55,355 nt of DNA from Burkholderia sp. IMCC1007 (GTDB lineage: Bacteria; Pseudomonadota; Gammaproteobacteria; Burkholderiales; Burkholderiaceae). Of the stretch, positions 8,116-15,542 are shown piece by piece; within the stretch, counting starts at the first letter, position 1, and every line of letters begins with the position of its first letter. The notes beneath the pieces are model-generated. The model did not search any database. It was not told where the DNA came from and worked only from the letters and a program-made list of their open reading frames with translations. The stretch lies in the NCBI RefSeq assembly GCF_027257875.1, contig NZ_JAPVQY010000053.1, forward strand, positions 1-55,355. Direction: 5' to 3'. Both the position numbers and the translations under genes were made by a program.

Positions 8116-8535
8116 ATGAATACGAGCCAGACCGTGACCGAACGCCCGGCCGGTGCCACGCAAGCTGCTGCTGCCGCCGCCTCGGACGCCGCGCGCCGGC
8201 CCGCGATCGCGCCGGCCGTCGACATCGTCGAGGACAAGCAGCGCGTCACCCTGCGCGCCGACCTGCCCGGCGTGCCGCGCGAAAACCTCGACGTGAAGGT
8301 GCACGACAACACGCTGACGATCGAAGCCGACACGCGCATCGACACGCCGGCCGAGCTGCGCGTACGGCATGCCGAAATGCACGCGCCGCGCTATGCACGC
8401 ACCTTCGTGCTGAGCCCCGATCTCGACACGTCGAGGATCGACGCGAACCTGCGCGACGGCGTGCTCACGCTGACGATTCCGCGTCGCGAAGAAACGCGTC
8501 CGCGCCGCATCGACGTGACGGCCGGCAACGCGTAA
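8116..8535 (+). CDS. Small heat-shock protein, Hsp20 family (second of pair)
   Basis: 139 aa, start ATG 8116 after AGGAGAA. An alanine-rich N-terminus is followed by an alpha-crystallin domain: VDIVEDKQRVTLRADLPGVPRENLDVKV, NTLTIEA, and ARTFVLSPDLDTSRIDANLRDGVLTLTIPR. It diverges clearly from the first protein, so the two may form hetero-oligomers; Burkholderiales often carry paired class A small heat-shock genes. The transcript ends at the strong terminator at 8569-8607. Confidence 0.93.
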   Translation: MNTSQTVTERPAGATQAAAAAASDAARRPAIAPAVDIVEDKQRVTLRADLPGVPRENLDVKVHDNTLTIEADTRIDTPAELRVRHAEMHAPRYARTFVLSPDLDTSRIDANLRDGVLTLTIPRREETRPRRIDVTAGNA

Positions 8536-8568
8536 GCGCCGGCGCACGCCATCGCGCGATGCGCATGC

Positions 8569-8607
8569 AAAAAGCCCCGCCAGGCGCGCTGCCTGACGGG
8601 GCTTTTT
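8569..8607. terminator. Bidirectional rho-independent terminator after the hsp20 pair
   Basis: Stem AAAAAGCCCCG-CCAGGC pairs with GCCTG-CGGGGCTTTTT around a short GCGCT loop, with A and T runs on both sides. It can end the hsp20 transcript and the convergent zinc-ribbon gene. Confidence 0.9.
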
Positions 8608-8653
8608 ACAACATGCGTGCCACGCGCGGCGCGGTGCATGCGCACCGCCGCGA

Positions 8654-8956
8654 TCAATCGAAGTCGAACAGGTCGAACACCGATTTCTTGCGGCGCCGGC
8701 CGTCGTGCCGAAAACGATCGTCGTGCGAACGCCCGTCGCGGCCCCAGCCCTCGTCACGCGAGCGCGGTGGCAGCGCATCGTGCCGCATCGGCGCGTCGTC
8801 ACGACGCGCCGGCGCATCGCCGGTTTCACGCGCAATCAGCTTGTCGAGTTCGCCGCGATCGAGCCACACGCCGCGGCACGTCGGACAGTAATCGATCTCG
8901 ATCGACCGGCGCTCGGCCATCAGCAGGTCGGGCGTCTTGCAGACCGGACATTTCAT
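8654..8956 (-). CDS. Zinc-ribbon (zf-TFIIB type) protein
   Basis: 100 aa, start ATG 8956. The N-terminal 45 residues contain MKCPVCKTPDL and IDYCPTCRGVWLDRGELDKL: two CxxC pairs forming a zinc ribbon of the TFIIB-type family. The remainder is Asp/Arg/His-rich and probably disordered, ending KKSVFDLFDFD, a terminal aromatic/acidic motif common in this family. The role is unknown; these proteins are usually small cytoplasmic proteins of general but undefined function. It follows terC in the same direction with an 80-bp gap and may be co-transcribed. Confidence 0.85.
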   Translation of the reverse strand: MKCPVCKTPDLLMAERRSIEIDYCPTCRGVWLDRGELDKLIARETGDAPARRDDAPMRHDALPPRSRDEGWGRDGRSHDDRFRHDGRRRKKSVFDLFDFD

Positions 8957-9035
8957 CGCGCTTCTCCTTGGGTTGCGAATGCCGCGTCGCGGGCAAGCCT
9001 GCCGAGGCCGGCCTCCCGCACGCTGATTCGGTGGC

Positions 9036-9791
9036 TCAGTGACCTTCGACTCGCGCCGCGCGCTTCGCCTTCGCGCGCCGCGCCAGCATGTTCATGCCCT
9101 CGACGAACGCGGAGAACGCCATCGCCGCGTAGATATAGCCCTTCGGCACGTGCGAGCCGAAACCTTCCGCGATCAGCGTCATGCCGATCACGACGAGGAA
9201 CGACAGCGCGAGCATCACGACGCTCGGGTTGCGGTCGATGAAGCGCGCGAGCGGCTGCGCGGCGAACAGCATCACGCTCACCGCGACGATCACCGCGACG
9301 AACATGATCGGGATGTGCTCGGTCATGCCGATCGCGGTCACGATGCTGTCGATCGAGAACACGATATCGAGCATCACGATCTGGCCGATCGCCGCCCACA
9401 TCGTGAGGCTGACCGCGCCGCCGGACGCGCCGTCCGCGTCGCCGTCGCGCGACACGTGGTGATGGATCTCGGTCGTCGCCTTCCACACGAGGAACAGGCC
9501 GCCCGACAGCAGGATCAGGTCGCGCCACGAGAACGCGTGATCGAACAGCGTAAACACGGGCGTGGTGAGGCTCGCGATCCACGCGACGCTGCCGAGCAGC
9601 GCGAGGCGCATCACGAGCGCGAGCGCGATGCCGACGCGCTGCGTACGGGCGCGCTGCGCTTCGGGCAGCTTGTTGCTGAGGATCGAGATGAAGATCAGGT
9701 TGTCGATGCCGAGCACGACTTCCATCACGACGAGCGTCAGGAGCGCCGCCCAGACGGCGGGATCGGCGGCGAGCGTCAGCAGGGTATCCAT
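9036..9791 (-). CDS. TerC family integral membrane protein
   Basis: 251 aa with about seven transmembrane helices. It starts at MDTLLTLAADPAVWAALLTLVVM (ATG 9791), matching the usual TerC N-terminus; the in-frame ATG at 9839 would add 16 odd residues. Conserved acidic membrane motifs are VMEVVLGIDNLIFI and VMLDIVFSIDSIVTAIG, the paired ExxxGIDN/DxxFSxDS signatures of TerC/YceF/Alx-type proteins, proposed to transport Mn2+ or other divalent cations. An Asp/His-rich linker (HHHVSRDGDADG) lies between them. It is divergent from a NhaR-like regulator; no yybP-ykoY riboswitch is seen in the 109-bp gap. Confidence 0.9.
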   Translation of the reverse strand: MDTLLTLAADPAVWAALLTLVVMEVVLGIDNLIFISILSNKLPEAQRARTQRVGIALALVMRLALLGSVAWIASLTTPVFTLFDHAFSWRDLILLSGGLFLVWKATTEIHHHVSRDGDADGASGGAVSLTMWAAIGQIVMLDIVFSIDSIVTAIGMTEHIPIMFVAVIVAVSVMLFAAQPLARFIDRNPSVVMLALSFLVVIGMTLIAEGFGSHVPKGYIYAAMAFSAFVEGMNMLARRAKAKRAARVEGH

Positions 9792-9900
9792 GAAAAGGGC
9801 CGATACGAAAGTTGGAAAGCCCGATGATAGGGAACCCATGACTTCGTAAAAATCAGAGAAAATGTGACATTTGGTTCGGTTTTTGCGAAATAACGATCCG

Positions 9901-10791
9901 ATGCTGAATTTTCGACATTTGTACTATTTCTGGGTCGTCGTGAAGGAAGGCGGCTTCGCGCGCGCCGCCGAGCGGCTCGACATGGCCGTGCAGACGATCA
10001 GCGCGCAGGTGCGAGAGCTCGAGAAATCGCTCGGCCATCAGTTGCTGCGCCCGGCCGGGCGCGGCGTCGCGATGACCGACGCCGGGCAGGCCGCGTATGC
10101 GCGCGCGGAAGTCATCTTCGAAATGGGGCGACAGATCCCCGACGAAGTGCGCGCGGCGGCGAGCCAGCCGACCGTGCGGCTCGCGGTCGGCCTTGCGGAC
10201 GGGATCTCGAAGCTGGCCGCCCATGCGATCCTCGCGCCGGTGCTCGATACGCCCACTCTGCGGCTGCTGTGCCACGAAGGCGAACACGATGCGCTGCTCG
10301 CGGAGCTGGCGCTGCACCATCTCGATCTCGTGCTGGCCGGCCAGGGCGCGCCGTCGGGGTCGAATCTGCGTGTGACGAGCGAGCGGCTCGTCGCGTCGCC
10401 GGTCGACTGGTACGGGCCCGCGGCGCTCGTCACGCCGGCCGCGCGACAGCGCTTTCCGCAATGCCTTGCTGAATTGCCGGTGCTGCTGCCGACCGCCCAT
10501 TCGGCGTTGCGCGCGCGTCTGGACTTATGGCTGGAGCGCGAGCGGATCGTCCCGCGCGTGGTCGGGGAATTCGAGGACAGCGCGCTGATGGCCGTATTCG
10601 CCGCGCGCGGCCTCGGCGTATTTCCGCTCAGCGAACTCGGGGCGAACGATGCGTCGCTGCTGCGCGGGCTGCGCCGGCTGGGCCGCGCGGGCGACGTGAC
10701 CGAGGAAATCCACGCGATCCGCTCGCGGCGCGGCGAACACCATCCGCTGGCGTCACGGCTCGTCGCCGCACGGCCCGCGTCGGCCGGCTGA
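9901..10791 (+). CDS. nhaR: NhaR-like LysR-family transcriptional regulator
   Basis: 296 aa from ATG 9901; the upstream in-frame start at 9871 adds ten residues without a ribosome-binding site. The N-terminus MLNFRHLYYFWVVVKEGGFARAAERL is characteristic of NhaR, the LysR-type activator of Na+/H+ antiporter genes, and the helix-turn-helix lies at about residues 18-37. The effector domain ends with a serine-rich-free tail. No antiporter gene is adjacent. The divergent neighbour terC is the obvious local target candidate, which would be an ion-stress pairing. The NhaR assignment is by family resemblance. Confidence 0.8.
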   Translation: MLNFRHLYYFWVVVKEGGFARAAERLDMAVQTISAQVRELEKSLGHQLLRPAGRGVAMTDAGQAAYARAEVIFEMGRQIPDEVRAAASQPTVRLAVGLADGISKLAAHAILAPVLDTPTLRLLCHEGEHDALLAELALHHLDLVLAGQGAPSGSNLRVTSERLVASPVDWYGPAALVTPAARQRFPQCLAELPVLLPTAHSALRARLDLWLERERIVPRVVGEFEDSALMAVFAARGLGVFPLSELGANDASLLRGLRRLGRAGDVTEEIHAIRSRRGEHHPLASRLVAARPASAG

Positions 10792-10815
10792 AGCGAGCGC
10801 GACATCAAACGAAAC

Positions 10816-10821
10816 TATAAT
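10816..10821 (+). promoter_or_regulatory. Perfect TATAAT -10 box upstream of the DUF2242 gene
   Basis: TATAAT occurs in CGAAACTATAATAACG, 130 bp upstream of the lipoprotein start and just after nhaR. The -35 element is poor. AT-rich boxes are scarce in this DNA, so it stands out. Confidence 0.5.
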
Positions 10822-10951
10822 AACGCCCCGGCCATACGAGATTGCTCGTGGAACTGGCCCGCGCGCCGCGCAGGCACCGCCGTTGCGCGATGTGCGCGCC
10901 CTGCACCCGCAGCCCACGCACGGCATCTCGCCGAGCCTTTTGAAAGACGCC

Positions 10952-12436
10952 ATGCACAACCGATTTCGCCTGTTTTCCGTTTCGTGCGCGCTCGCGGCCG
11001 CGACCGTGCTGGCGGCGTGCTCGTCGCCGCCCAAGCCGATCTACCAGCAGGAACAGTTCGACGCGAGCAGCAGCCCGTACGCGCACACGTTCCGCTCCAA
11101 ATCCGACGCGGCCTGCGAGGCCGCGCGGCGCGCGCTGCTGAGCCAGGGCTATGTGGTGTCGTCGTCGCGCAACGATGCGGTCGACGGCAGCAAGAATTTC
11201 CAGCCGAACAACGACATGCACGTCGTGATCGAGTTTCACGTGGTGTGCGCGGACGCGAACGCGGACGGCTCGTCGAGCATCGCGTACGTGAACGCGGTGC
11301 AGGATCGCTACACGCTGAAGAAGTCGAATACGTCGGCGAGCGTGGGGCTCAGCGTGTTCGGCTCGCTGTCGCTGCCGATCGGGTCGAGCGACGATGCGCT
11401 CGTGAAGACCGCGAGCGAGACGATTCCGGCCGGCGTGTTCTATGAGCGCTTCTTCAATCTCGTCGAGCATTTCCTGAAGGTCGATCCGGCCCGCCGCGAT
11501 CGTGCATCCGTGAAGGCGGCCGAGAAGGAGCCGGTCACGCCGCTGCCCGAGCCCGCGCCGACCCCGCAGGGCGAGCCGATGAAGATGACGACGCCGGTCG
11601 TGCCGACGCCGCCCGCCGCGCCGGTGCCGCTTTCGGTGCCGGGCGTCGCACCGGCGACGGGGACGCCGGTGGTGCCGGCCGTGCCTGGCGCTGCTTCGGC
11701 CGTGGTCGCGCCGGGGGCGATGCGGAGTGCCGTGCCTGGTTCGGTTTCGGCGCCTGGTTCTGCTGCTGCCGCTTCCGCTTCCGCTTCCGCTTCCGCTTCG
11801 GCTGCGGCTGCGGCTCCGGCTTCGGCTACGGCTCCGGCTTCGGGGCCTGCTTCGACCTCGGGGCCTGCTTCGACCTCGGGGCCTGCTTCGACCTCGGGAC
11901 CTGCTTCGACCTCGGGGCCTGTTTCGACCTCGGGGCCTGTTTCGACCTCGGGGCCTGCTTCAACGTCGGGGCCTGTTTCGACCTCGGTGCCTGCTTCGAC
12001 CTCGGTGCCTGCTTCGCCATCGGTGCCTGCTTCGGCGTCGGTACGTGCTCCGACCCCGCCGACTGCTTCGGCCACGACGCCTGCTCCCGCCTCGGTTGCT
12101 GCTCCTGCCTCGGTTGCCGCTCCTGCCTCGGTTCTTGCATCCGCCCCGGTTCCTGCTTCCACCTCGGTCGCTGCTTCGACTTCGATTCCTGCGTCGGCTG
12201 CAGTTCGCGCTTCGGCTTCGGTTAGCGCTTCGGCCTCCGCTCCCGCATCAACTTCGGCGCCCGCTTCGTCGCCAGCCGCTACGCCAGCTCCCGCAGCCAC
12301 CCTGGCATCGACCGCATCTGCGCCGGCGCCTGCGTCCACGACGTCCGCCTCCGCGTCGTCGAACACCGCGCCTGCCGCCGCCGACTCGGCCGCATCGTCG
12401 GCGCCGAACGGTACAAGCGTACAGGCCGCCAACTAA
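10952..12436 (+). CDS. DUF2242 lipoprotein with long Ala/Ser/Pro repeat tail
   Basis: 494 aa, start ATG 10952 (MHNRFRLFSVSCALAAATVLAACSS). It has a lipoprotein signal peptide with lipobox LAAC, so the mature protein starts at about Cys22. Residues about 30-180 form the conserved DUF2242 region (YQQEQFDASSSPYAHTFRS, CEAARRALLSQGYVVSSS). From about residue 200 to the end it is almost wholly Ala, Ser, Pro, Thr, Val. DNA there contains about ten copies of an 18-bp unit encoding GPASTS (about 11840-12030) and a TTCCGC hexamer run (about 11768-11795). The tail probably spans the periplasm or is a slippage-variable surface. Function unknown. Confidence 0.85.
   Translation: MHNRFRLFSVSCALAAATVLAACSSPPKPIYQQEQFDASSSPYAHTFRSKSDAACEAARRALLSQGYVVSSSRNDAVDGSKNFQPNNDMHVVIEFHVVCADANADGSSSIAYVNAVQDRYTLKKSNTSASVGLSVFGSLSLPIGSSDDALVKTASETIPAGVFYERFFNLVEHFLKVDPARRDRASVKAAEKEPVTPLPEPAPTPQGEPMKMTTPVVPTPPAAPVPLSVPGVAPATGTPVVPAVPGAASAVVAPGAMRSAVPGSVSAPGSAAAASASASASASAAAAAPASATAPASGPASTSGPASTSGPASTSGPASTSGPVSTSGPVSTSGPASTSGPVSTSVPASTSVPASPSVPASASVRAPTPPTASATTPAPASVAAPASVAAPASVLASAPVPASTSVAASTSIPASAAVRASASVSASASAPASTSAPASSPAATPAPAATLASTASAPAPASTTSASASSNTAPAAADSAASSAPNGTSVQAAN
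11838..12032 (+). repeat. 18-bp tandem repeat array in the DUF2242 gene
   Basis: About ten head-to-tail copies of GGGGCCTGCTTCGACCTC, each encoding GPASTS. Variants GGTGCCTG, GGACCTG and TTCAACGTC accumulate toward the 3' side. The unit is divisible by three, so copy-number change would lengthen or shorten the tail without frameshift. Confidence 0.85.
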
Positions 12437-12647
12437 CGCGCGTTCCGCCACCGTGCACCGCGCCTCTCGGGGCGCGGCGCGATCCCCGTTCTCCGCACCG
12501 TCCAACGACCTGACCGATCGCACGTCGGCAGCTCGTCACGTATCGTCGATACGACGCAACTGACGATCGACGTCGACGCGCCGCGCCCGCCCCGCGCGCC
12601 CTACGTTCAGTACCTGCCGGAATCTCCGGCAACCCGGCCTTCCCGCG

Positions 12648-13568
12648 TTACCTCAACGTCGTGTTCAGCGTCTGCAGATACTCGACCGTCGCCGTCACGC
12701 CACCGCAGACGATCGCCGCGATATTCGACGCCGATCCGAGCACCGGCACCGACGCGTCGAGCGCAGCCAGCGCCGCGCCGCATGCGGGCTCGACGACGAT
12801 CCGGTGCTCGTCCAGCAACCGCAGCGACGCGGCCACCGCTTGCGCGTCCGACACGACGACGGGATGAATCGCGTGCCGCGTCGCCCACTCGACCGCCGCA
12901 TCGCACGGCCGCTTCGCGCCGAGCGACGTTGCGATGCTCGCGATCGCCGGCAACTCGACCGCCTGCCCCTGCGCAACTGAACGCGCATAGCAGTCGGCGC
13001 CTTCCGTCTCGACTGCGACGACCGGCACGTCGTGCCAGCCGTTGCGCGCGAGCCCTTCGAGCACGCCGCACAGCAGCCCGCCGCCGCCGACTGCCAGCAC
13101 GACCGCATCCGGCTTCGGGCCGCTGGCCGCCATCTCGTCGATCATCGTCGCGTGCCCGCGCCACAGCACGGGGTCGTCGAACGGATGCACGAACGCGTCG
13201 TGCGGGCCGACGGCCGACAGCGCGAACGCGTTCGCCTCTGCCCAGCTCGCGCCGTGCACGACGACCTCGGCACCCTCCACGCGAATCAGCTCCCGCGCGC
13301 GGGCCGACGCGCTTTCCGGCACGACGACGAGCACCGGCACGCCGAGCTCGCGGCCGCAGTACGCGACAGCGATGCCCGCATTGCCGCCCGACGACGACAC
13401 GAACCGTCGCGCGCCGGCCGCGTGCCGCGCTTCGCAGACGGCGCCAATCCCGCGCAACTTGAACGAACCGGACGGTTGCAATGCGTCCAGCTTGAGCAGG
13501 ACGTTCGTGCCGAGCCGACGCGACGCGATTTGCGAACGGATATACGGAGTCTGGATATGAAGGGGCAT
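12648..13568 (-). CDS. PLP-dependent serine/threonine dehydratase (catabolic L-serine dehydratase type)
   Basis: 306 aa, start MPLHIQTPYIRSQIASRRLG at ATG 13568. The PLP lysine lies in LQPSGSFKLRG (SxxFKxRG, Lys about residue 40), followed by the substrate loop SSSGGNAG and the phosphate-binding loop VLAVGGGGLLCG. It resembles the short, non-allosteric liver-type serine dehydratase family (residues PSGSFKIRGIG), with no ACT domain. The expected reaction is L-serine or L-threonine to pyruvate or 2-oxobutyrate plus ammonia. It is divergent from a LysR gene that probably controls it. Longer upstream readings overlap that regulator and are rejected. Confidence 0.87.
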   Translation of the reverse strand: MPLHIQTPYIRSQIASRRLGTNVLLKLDALQPSGSFKLRGIGAVCEARHAAGARRFVSSSGGNAGIAVAYCGRELGVPVLVVVPESASARARELIRVEGAEVVVHGASWAEANAFALSAVGPHDAFVHPFDDPVLWRGHATMIDEMAASGPKPDAVVLAVGGGGLLCGVLEGLARNGWHDVPVVAVETEGADCYARSVAQGQAVELPAIASIATSLGAKRPCDAAVEWATRHAIHPVVVSDAQAVAASLRLLDEHRIVVEPACGAALAALDASVPVLGSASNIAAIVCGGVTATVEYLQTLNTTLR

Positions 13569-13736
13569 GGTGCGGAACAGGGTGACGGATGACGGAGGGG
13601 GCGCGCGCCGACGGTGAGCCACGGCAGCAACGGAAACCATCGTACGGCACGTACACCATGCTTTCCAATACCATCGAATGGCGTTTGCTATGCTCTGTAG
13701 GCATATTCTCTCAACTGGAACCGGAGCCCGCGCCGC

Positions 13737-14648
13737 ATGCGCCAGATCGAACTGCGTCACCTGCGTTATTTCGTGGCGGTCGCGCAAGCCGGCAGCGTGA
13801 TGGCCGGCGCCCGCGCGGCCGGCATCGTCCAGCCGGCGCTGTCGCGTCAGATCCGCGAACTCGAGGAAGCGATCGGCACGCCGCTGCTGATCCGCCGCAC
13901 GACGGGAGTCACGCTGACAGCGGCCGGCGCGAGCTTCCTGCAGGACGCGACCGCCCTGCTCGCGACGTTGCACGACAGCCGCGAGCGCGCGTTGCGCTGC
14001 GCGGCCGGCCAGCTCGGCGAACTGCGGCTCGGCGCACTGCCGAACTGCCTGCCGCTGCCCATCGTCGCCGACGTACTGAAAGCCTTTCGCGACGCATGCC
14101 CGGACGTGAAACTGTCGATCGCGCCGATGCTGTCGGCCGAGCAGGCGGCGGCGCTCACGCGCGGCCAGCTCGACGGCGGCATCATGGCATGGCGTCGCGA
14201 TGAGGCGCCGCACCTGTCCGGCGTGCGGTTGCTGAGCGACCGCTTCGTGCTAGCGATGCCCGCGCCGCCCGGCGCGCGCTTCGATGCGCCGCGCGCGCTG
14301 GCCGACGTCGCGCACGAGCCGTTCGTGTGGTTCGACGCGCAACGCTCCGCCGCGCACCACCGGTTCGTGATGGCGCAATGCGAGCGGGCCGGCTTCGCGC
14401 CGCGCATCGCGCAGGTCGGCAGCGACATCCCGACGCTGATCGGCCTCGTCGCGGCCGGCATGGGCTGCGCGTTCGTGCCGGAGAGCGCGGCGCCGACGTG
14501 TCCGAACACGGTCCGGCTCGTCGCACTCGACGAACTCGCGAGTCGCTTCGACATCGAGTTCGTGTTCGACGGCGCGCCGGCGTCGGCGTCACCGGTCGTC
14601 GCGCGGTTCGTCGAAGCCGTGCGTGCAGCGAGCGGTTACGCGGACTGA
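13737..14648 (+). CDS. LysR-family regulator, probable control of the adjacent dehydratase
   Basis: 303 aa. The N-terminal winged helix-turn-helix is MRQIELRHLRYFVAVAQAGSVMAGARAAGIVQPALSRQIRELEEAIGTPLL, with an effector domain from about residue 90. Start ATG 13737, 169 bp divergent from the serine/threonine dehydratase. The final residues RFVEAVRAASGYAD and the DNA beyond the stop are duplicated in tandem just downstream (next entry). Effector unknown. Confidence 0.88.
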   Translation: MRQIELRHLRYFVAVAQAGSVMAGARAAGIVQPALSRQIRELEEAIGTPLLIRRTTGVTLTAAGASFLQDATALLATLHDSRERALRCAAGQLGELRLGALPNCLPLPIVADVLKAFRDACPDVKLSIAPMLSAEQAAALTRGQLDGGIMAWRRDEAPHLSGVRLLSDRFVLAMPAPPGARFDAPRALADVAHEPFVWFDAQRSAAHHRFVMAQCERAGFAPRIAQVGSDIPTLIGLVAAGMGCAFVPESAAPTCPNTVRLVALDELASRFDIEFVFDGAPASASPVVARFVEAVRAASGYAD

Positions 14649-14865
14649 CCAGAGAAACCGCGGGATCGGCAGGCGGAACATCCGAAGCGGTCCGACCGCC
14701 GCGTTCGGGGTCGGCGGCGCGCCGGCGTCGGCGTCGGCGTCGGCGTCGCCGGTTGTCGCGCGGTTCGCCGAAGCCGCGCGCGAAGCGAGCGGATACGCGG
14801 ACTGAGCAGAGAAACCGCAGGATCGGCAGGCGGAACATCCGAAGCGGCCCCACCACCGCGCTCGC
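14571..14865 (+). repeat. Tandem duplication of the LysR 3' end and downstream DNA
   Basis: Copy 1 begins GGCGCGCCGG at 14571; copy 2 begins with the same bases at 14716 (offset 145 bp) and runs to about 14865. Copy 2 repeats the last codons (RFAEAAREASGYAD then a stop), the following GAGAAACCGC-GGATCGGCAGG and GAACATCCGAAGCGG. It has two extra GTCGGC hexamers and scattered substitutions, so the event is not recent. Copy 2 is a non-functional gene fragment. Confidence 0.85.
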
Positions 14866-15011
14866 CATCGCGACGCCCCCAAACTGCGGCACAAATTGGC
14901 GGCAATCCTTTCATATCGATGACGAACCATGCCGCCGCGCCGGTATTTTTAAATTGACACCAAAAACGGGCGTTTAACGACACTTCGAATTGTTAGGGAG
15001 CGAAATATACT

Positions 15012-15091
15012 GCGCGCGCATCCAGCCCTCGTGCCAAAGAGAGGATGCTTTTCCACCCCGGTCACGGTCCCCCTGTGATCGGGGTTTTTTT
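15012..15091 (+). ncRNA. Candidate small regulatory RNA
   Basis: A promoter-like TTCGAA (14984-14989), N16, TATACT (15006-15011) is followed about 80 nt later by a strong rho-independent terminator: CCCCGGTCAC (15056-15065), 9-nt loop, GTGATCGGGG (15075-15084) and seven Ts. Between them GCATCC...GGATGC can form a second hairpin. No ORF or upstream gene on this strand explains the terminator, and the lysR stop is over 400 bp away. I do not recognise the RNA. It could instead be a leftover leader or attenuator. Confidence 0.45.
15056..15091 (+). terminator. Rho-independent terminator with no gene upstream
   Basis: 10-bp stem (one G.U pair), 9-nt loop and T7 tract, oriented rightward. It is the 3' end of the candidate small RNA. 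Confidence 0.85.
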
Positions 15092-15542
15092 GCGCTTCGA
15101 CCACCCCGGCAACGGGTGCGCGACGTCGATGCGGCACGCTTGCGGCACGAAATGACGGTCGCGGGAGCGCGTCGTCCGATCGCTTCGTCGCGGCCGCCGA
15201 CGGCCACGAACGGCCACCGGCATCGCTCCGGAAACCAGCCGTGCCCCGGCCGTGCACGTCGTCCACGATCGCCCCGCCGCACCCTACAACCTCGCTGCTC
15301 CGGCGACGTAATCCATTCGTCGAGCACGGGTCCATTCGCGCGCCCGATCATCGCTCGCATGCCAATCGCCGAAAACCCCGTGCTGCGAGCCGGGCGCCCA
15401 CATCGGCCGAGTCCGCATTCTTGACATGAAATCAAGATAATTTCGCCCGCATGCGGCTTTTTTCGCAAAAGTAATGCAGGCACACTTCAGCCTGTCCTCA
15501 ACGGCGCGATGCCGTTGCCCAACGCTTACAGGAGCACTTCGC

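Larger units (their letters stand above)
14866..15542. other. Intergenic region between the duplicated LysR tail and the MFS gene
   Basis: About 680 bp with no convincing ORF. It contains a candidate small RNA unit (15012-15091) and, just before the MFS gene, an AT-rich patch with CTTGA (15420-15424)...TCAAG (15432-15436) and GATAAT (15436-15441) that may form the MFS promoter/operator. The rest shows nothing I can support. Confidence 0.5.

Noticed and set aside
9791..9900. yybP-ykoY (Mn2+) riboswitch upstream of terC
   Set aside because: The 109-bp divergent gap shows none of the conserved riboswitch core.
11440..12432. Minus-strand open frames opposite the DUF2242 repeat region (AG/EV-rich and PRSKQA-rich)
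   Set aside because: They mirror the tandem repeat; the plus-strand frame has the lipoprotein signal peptide, conserved domain and start.
12615..12631. TGCCGGA-ATC-TCCGGCA hairpin as a terminator of the serine/threonine dehydratase
   Set aside because: The stem is perfect but no T tract follows on the minus strand.
15421..15441. TTGACA...GATAAT as the MFS promoter
   Set aside because: The spacer is only 9 bp, so they cannot be a paired -35/-10; noted as part of an AT-rich operator-like patch.
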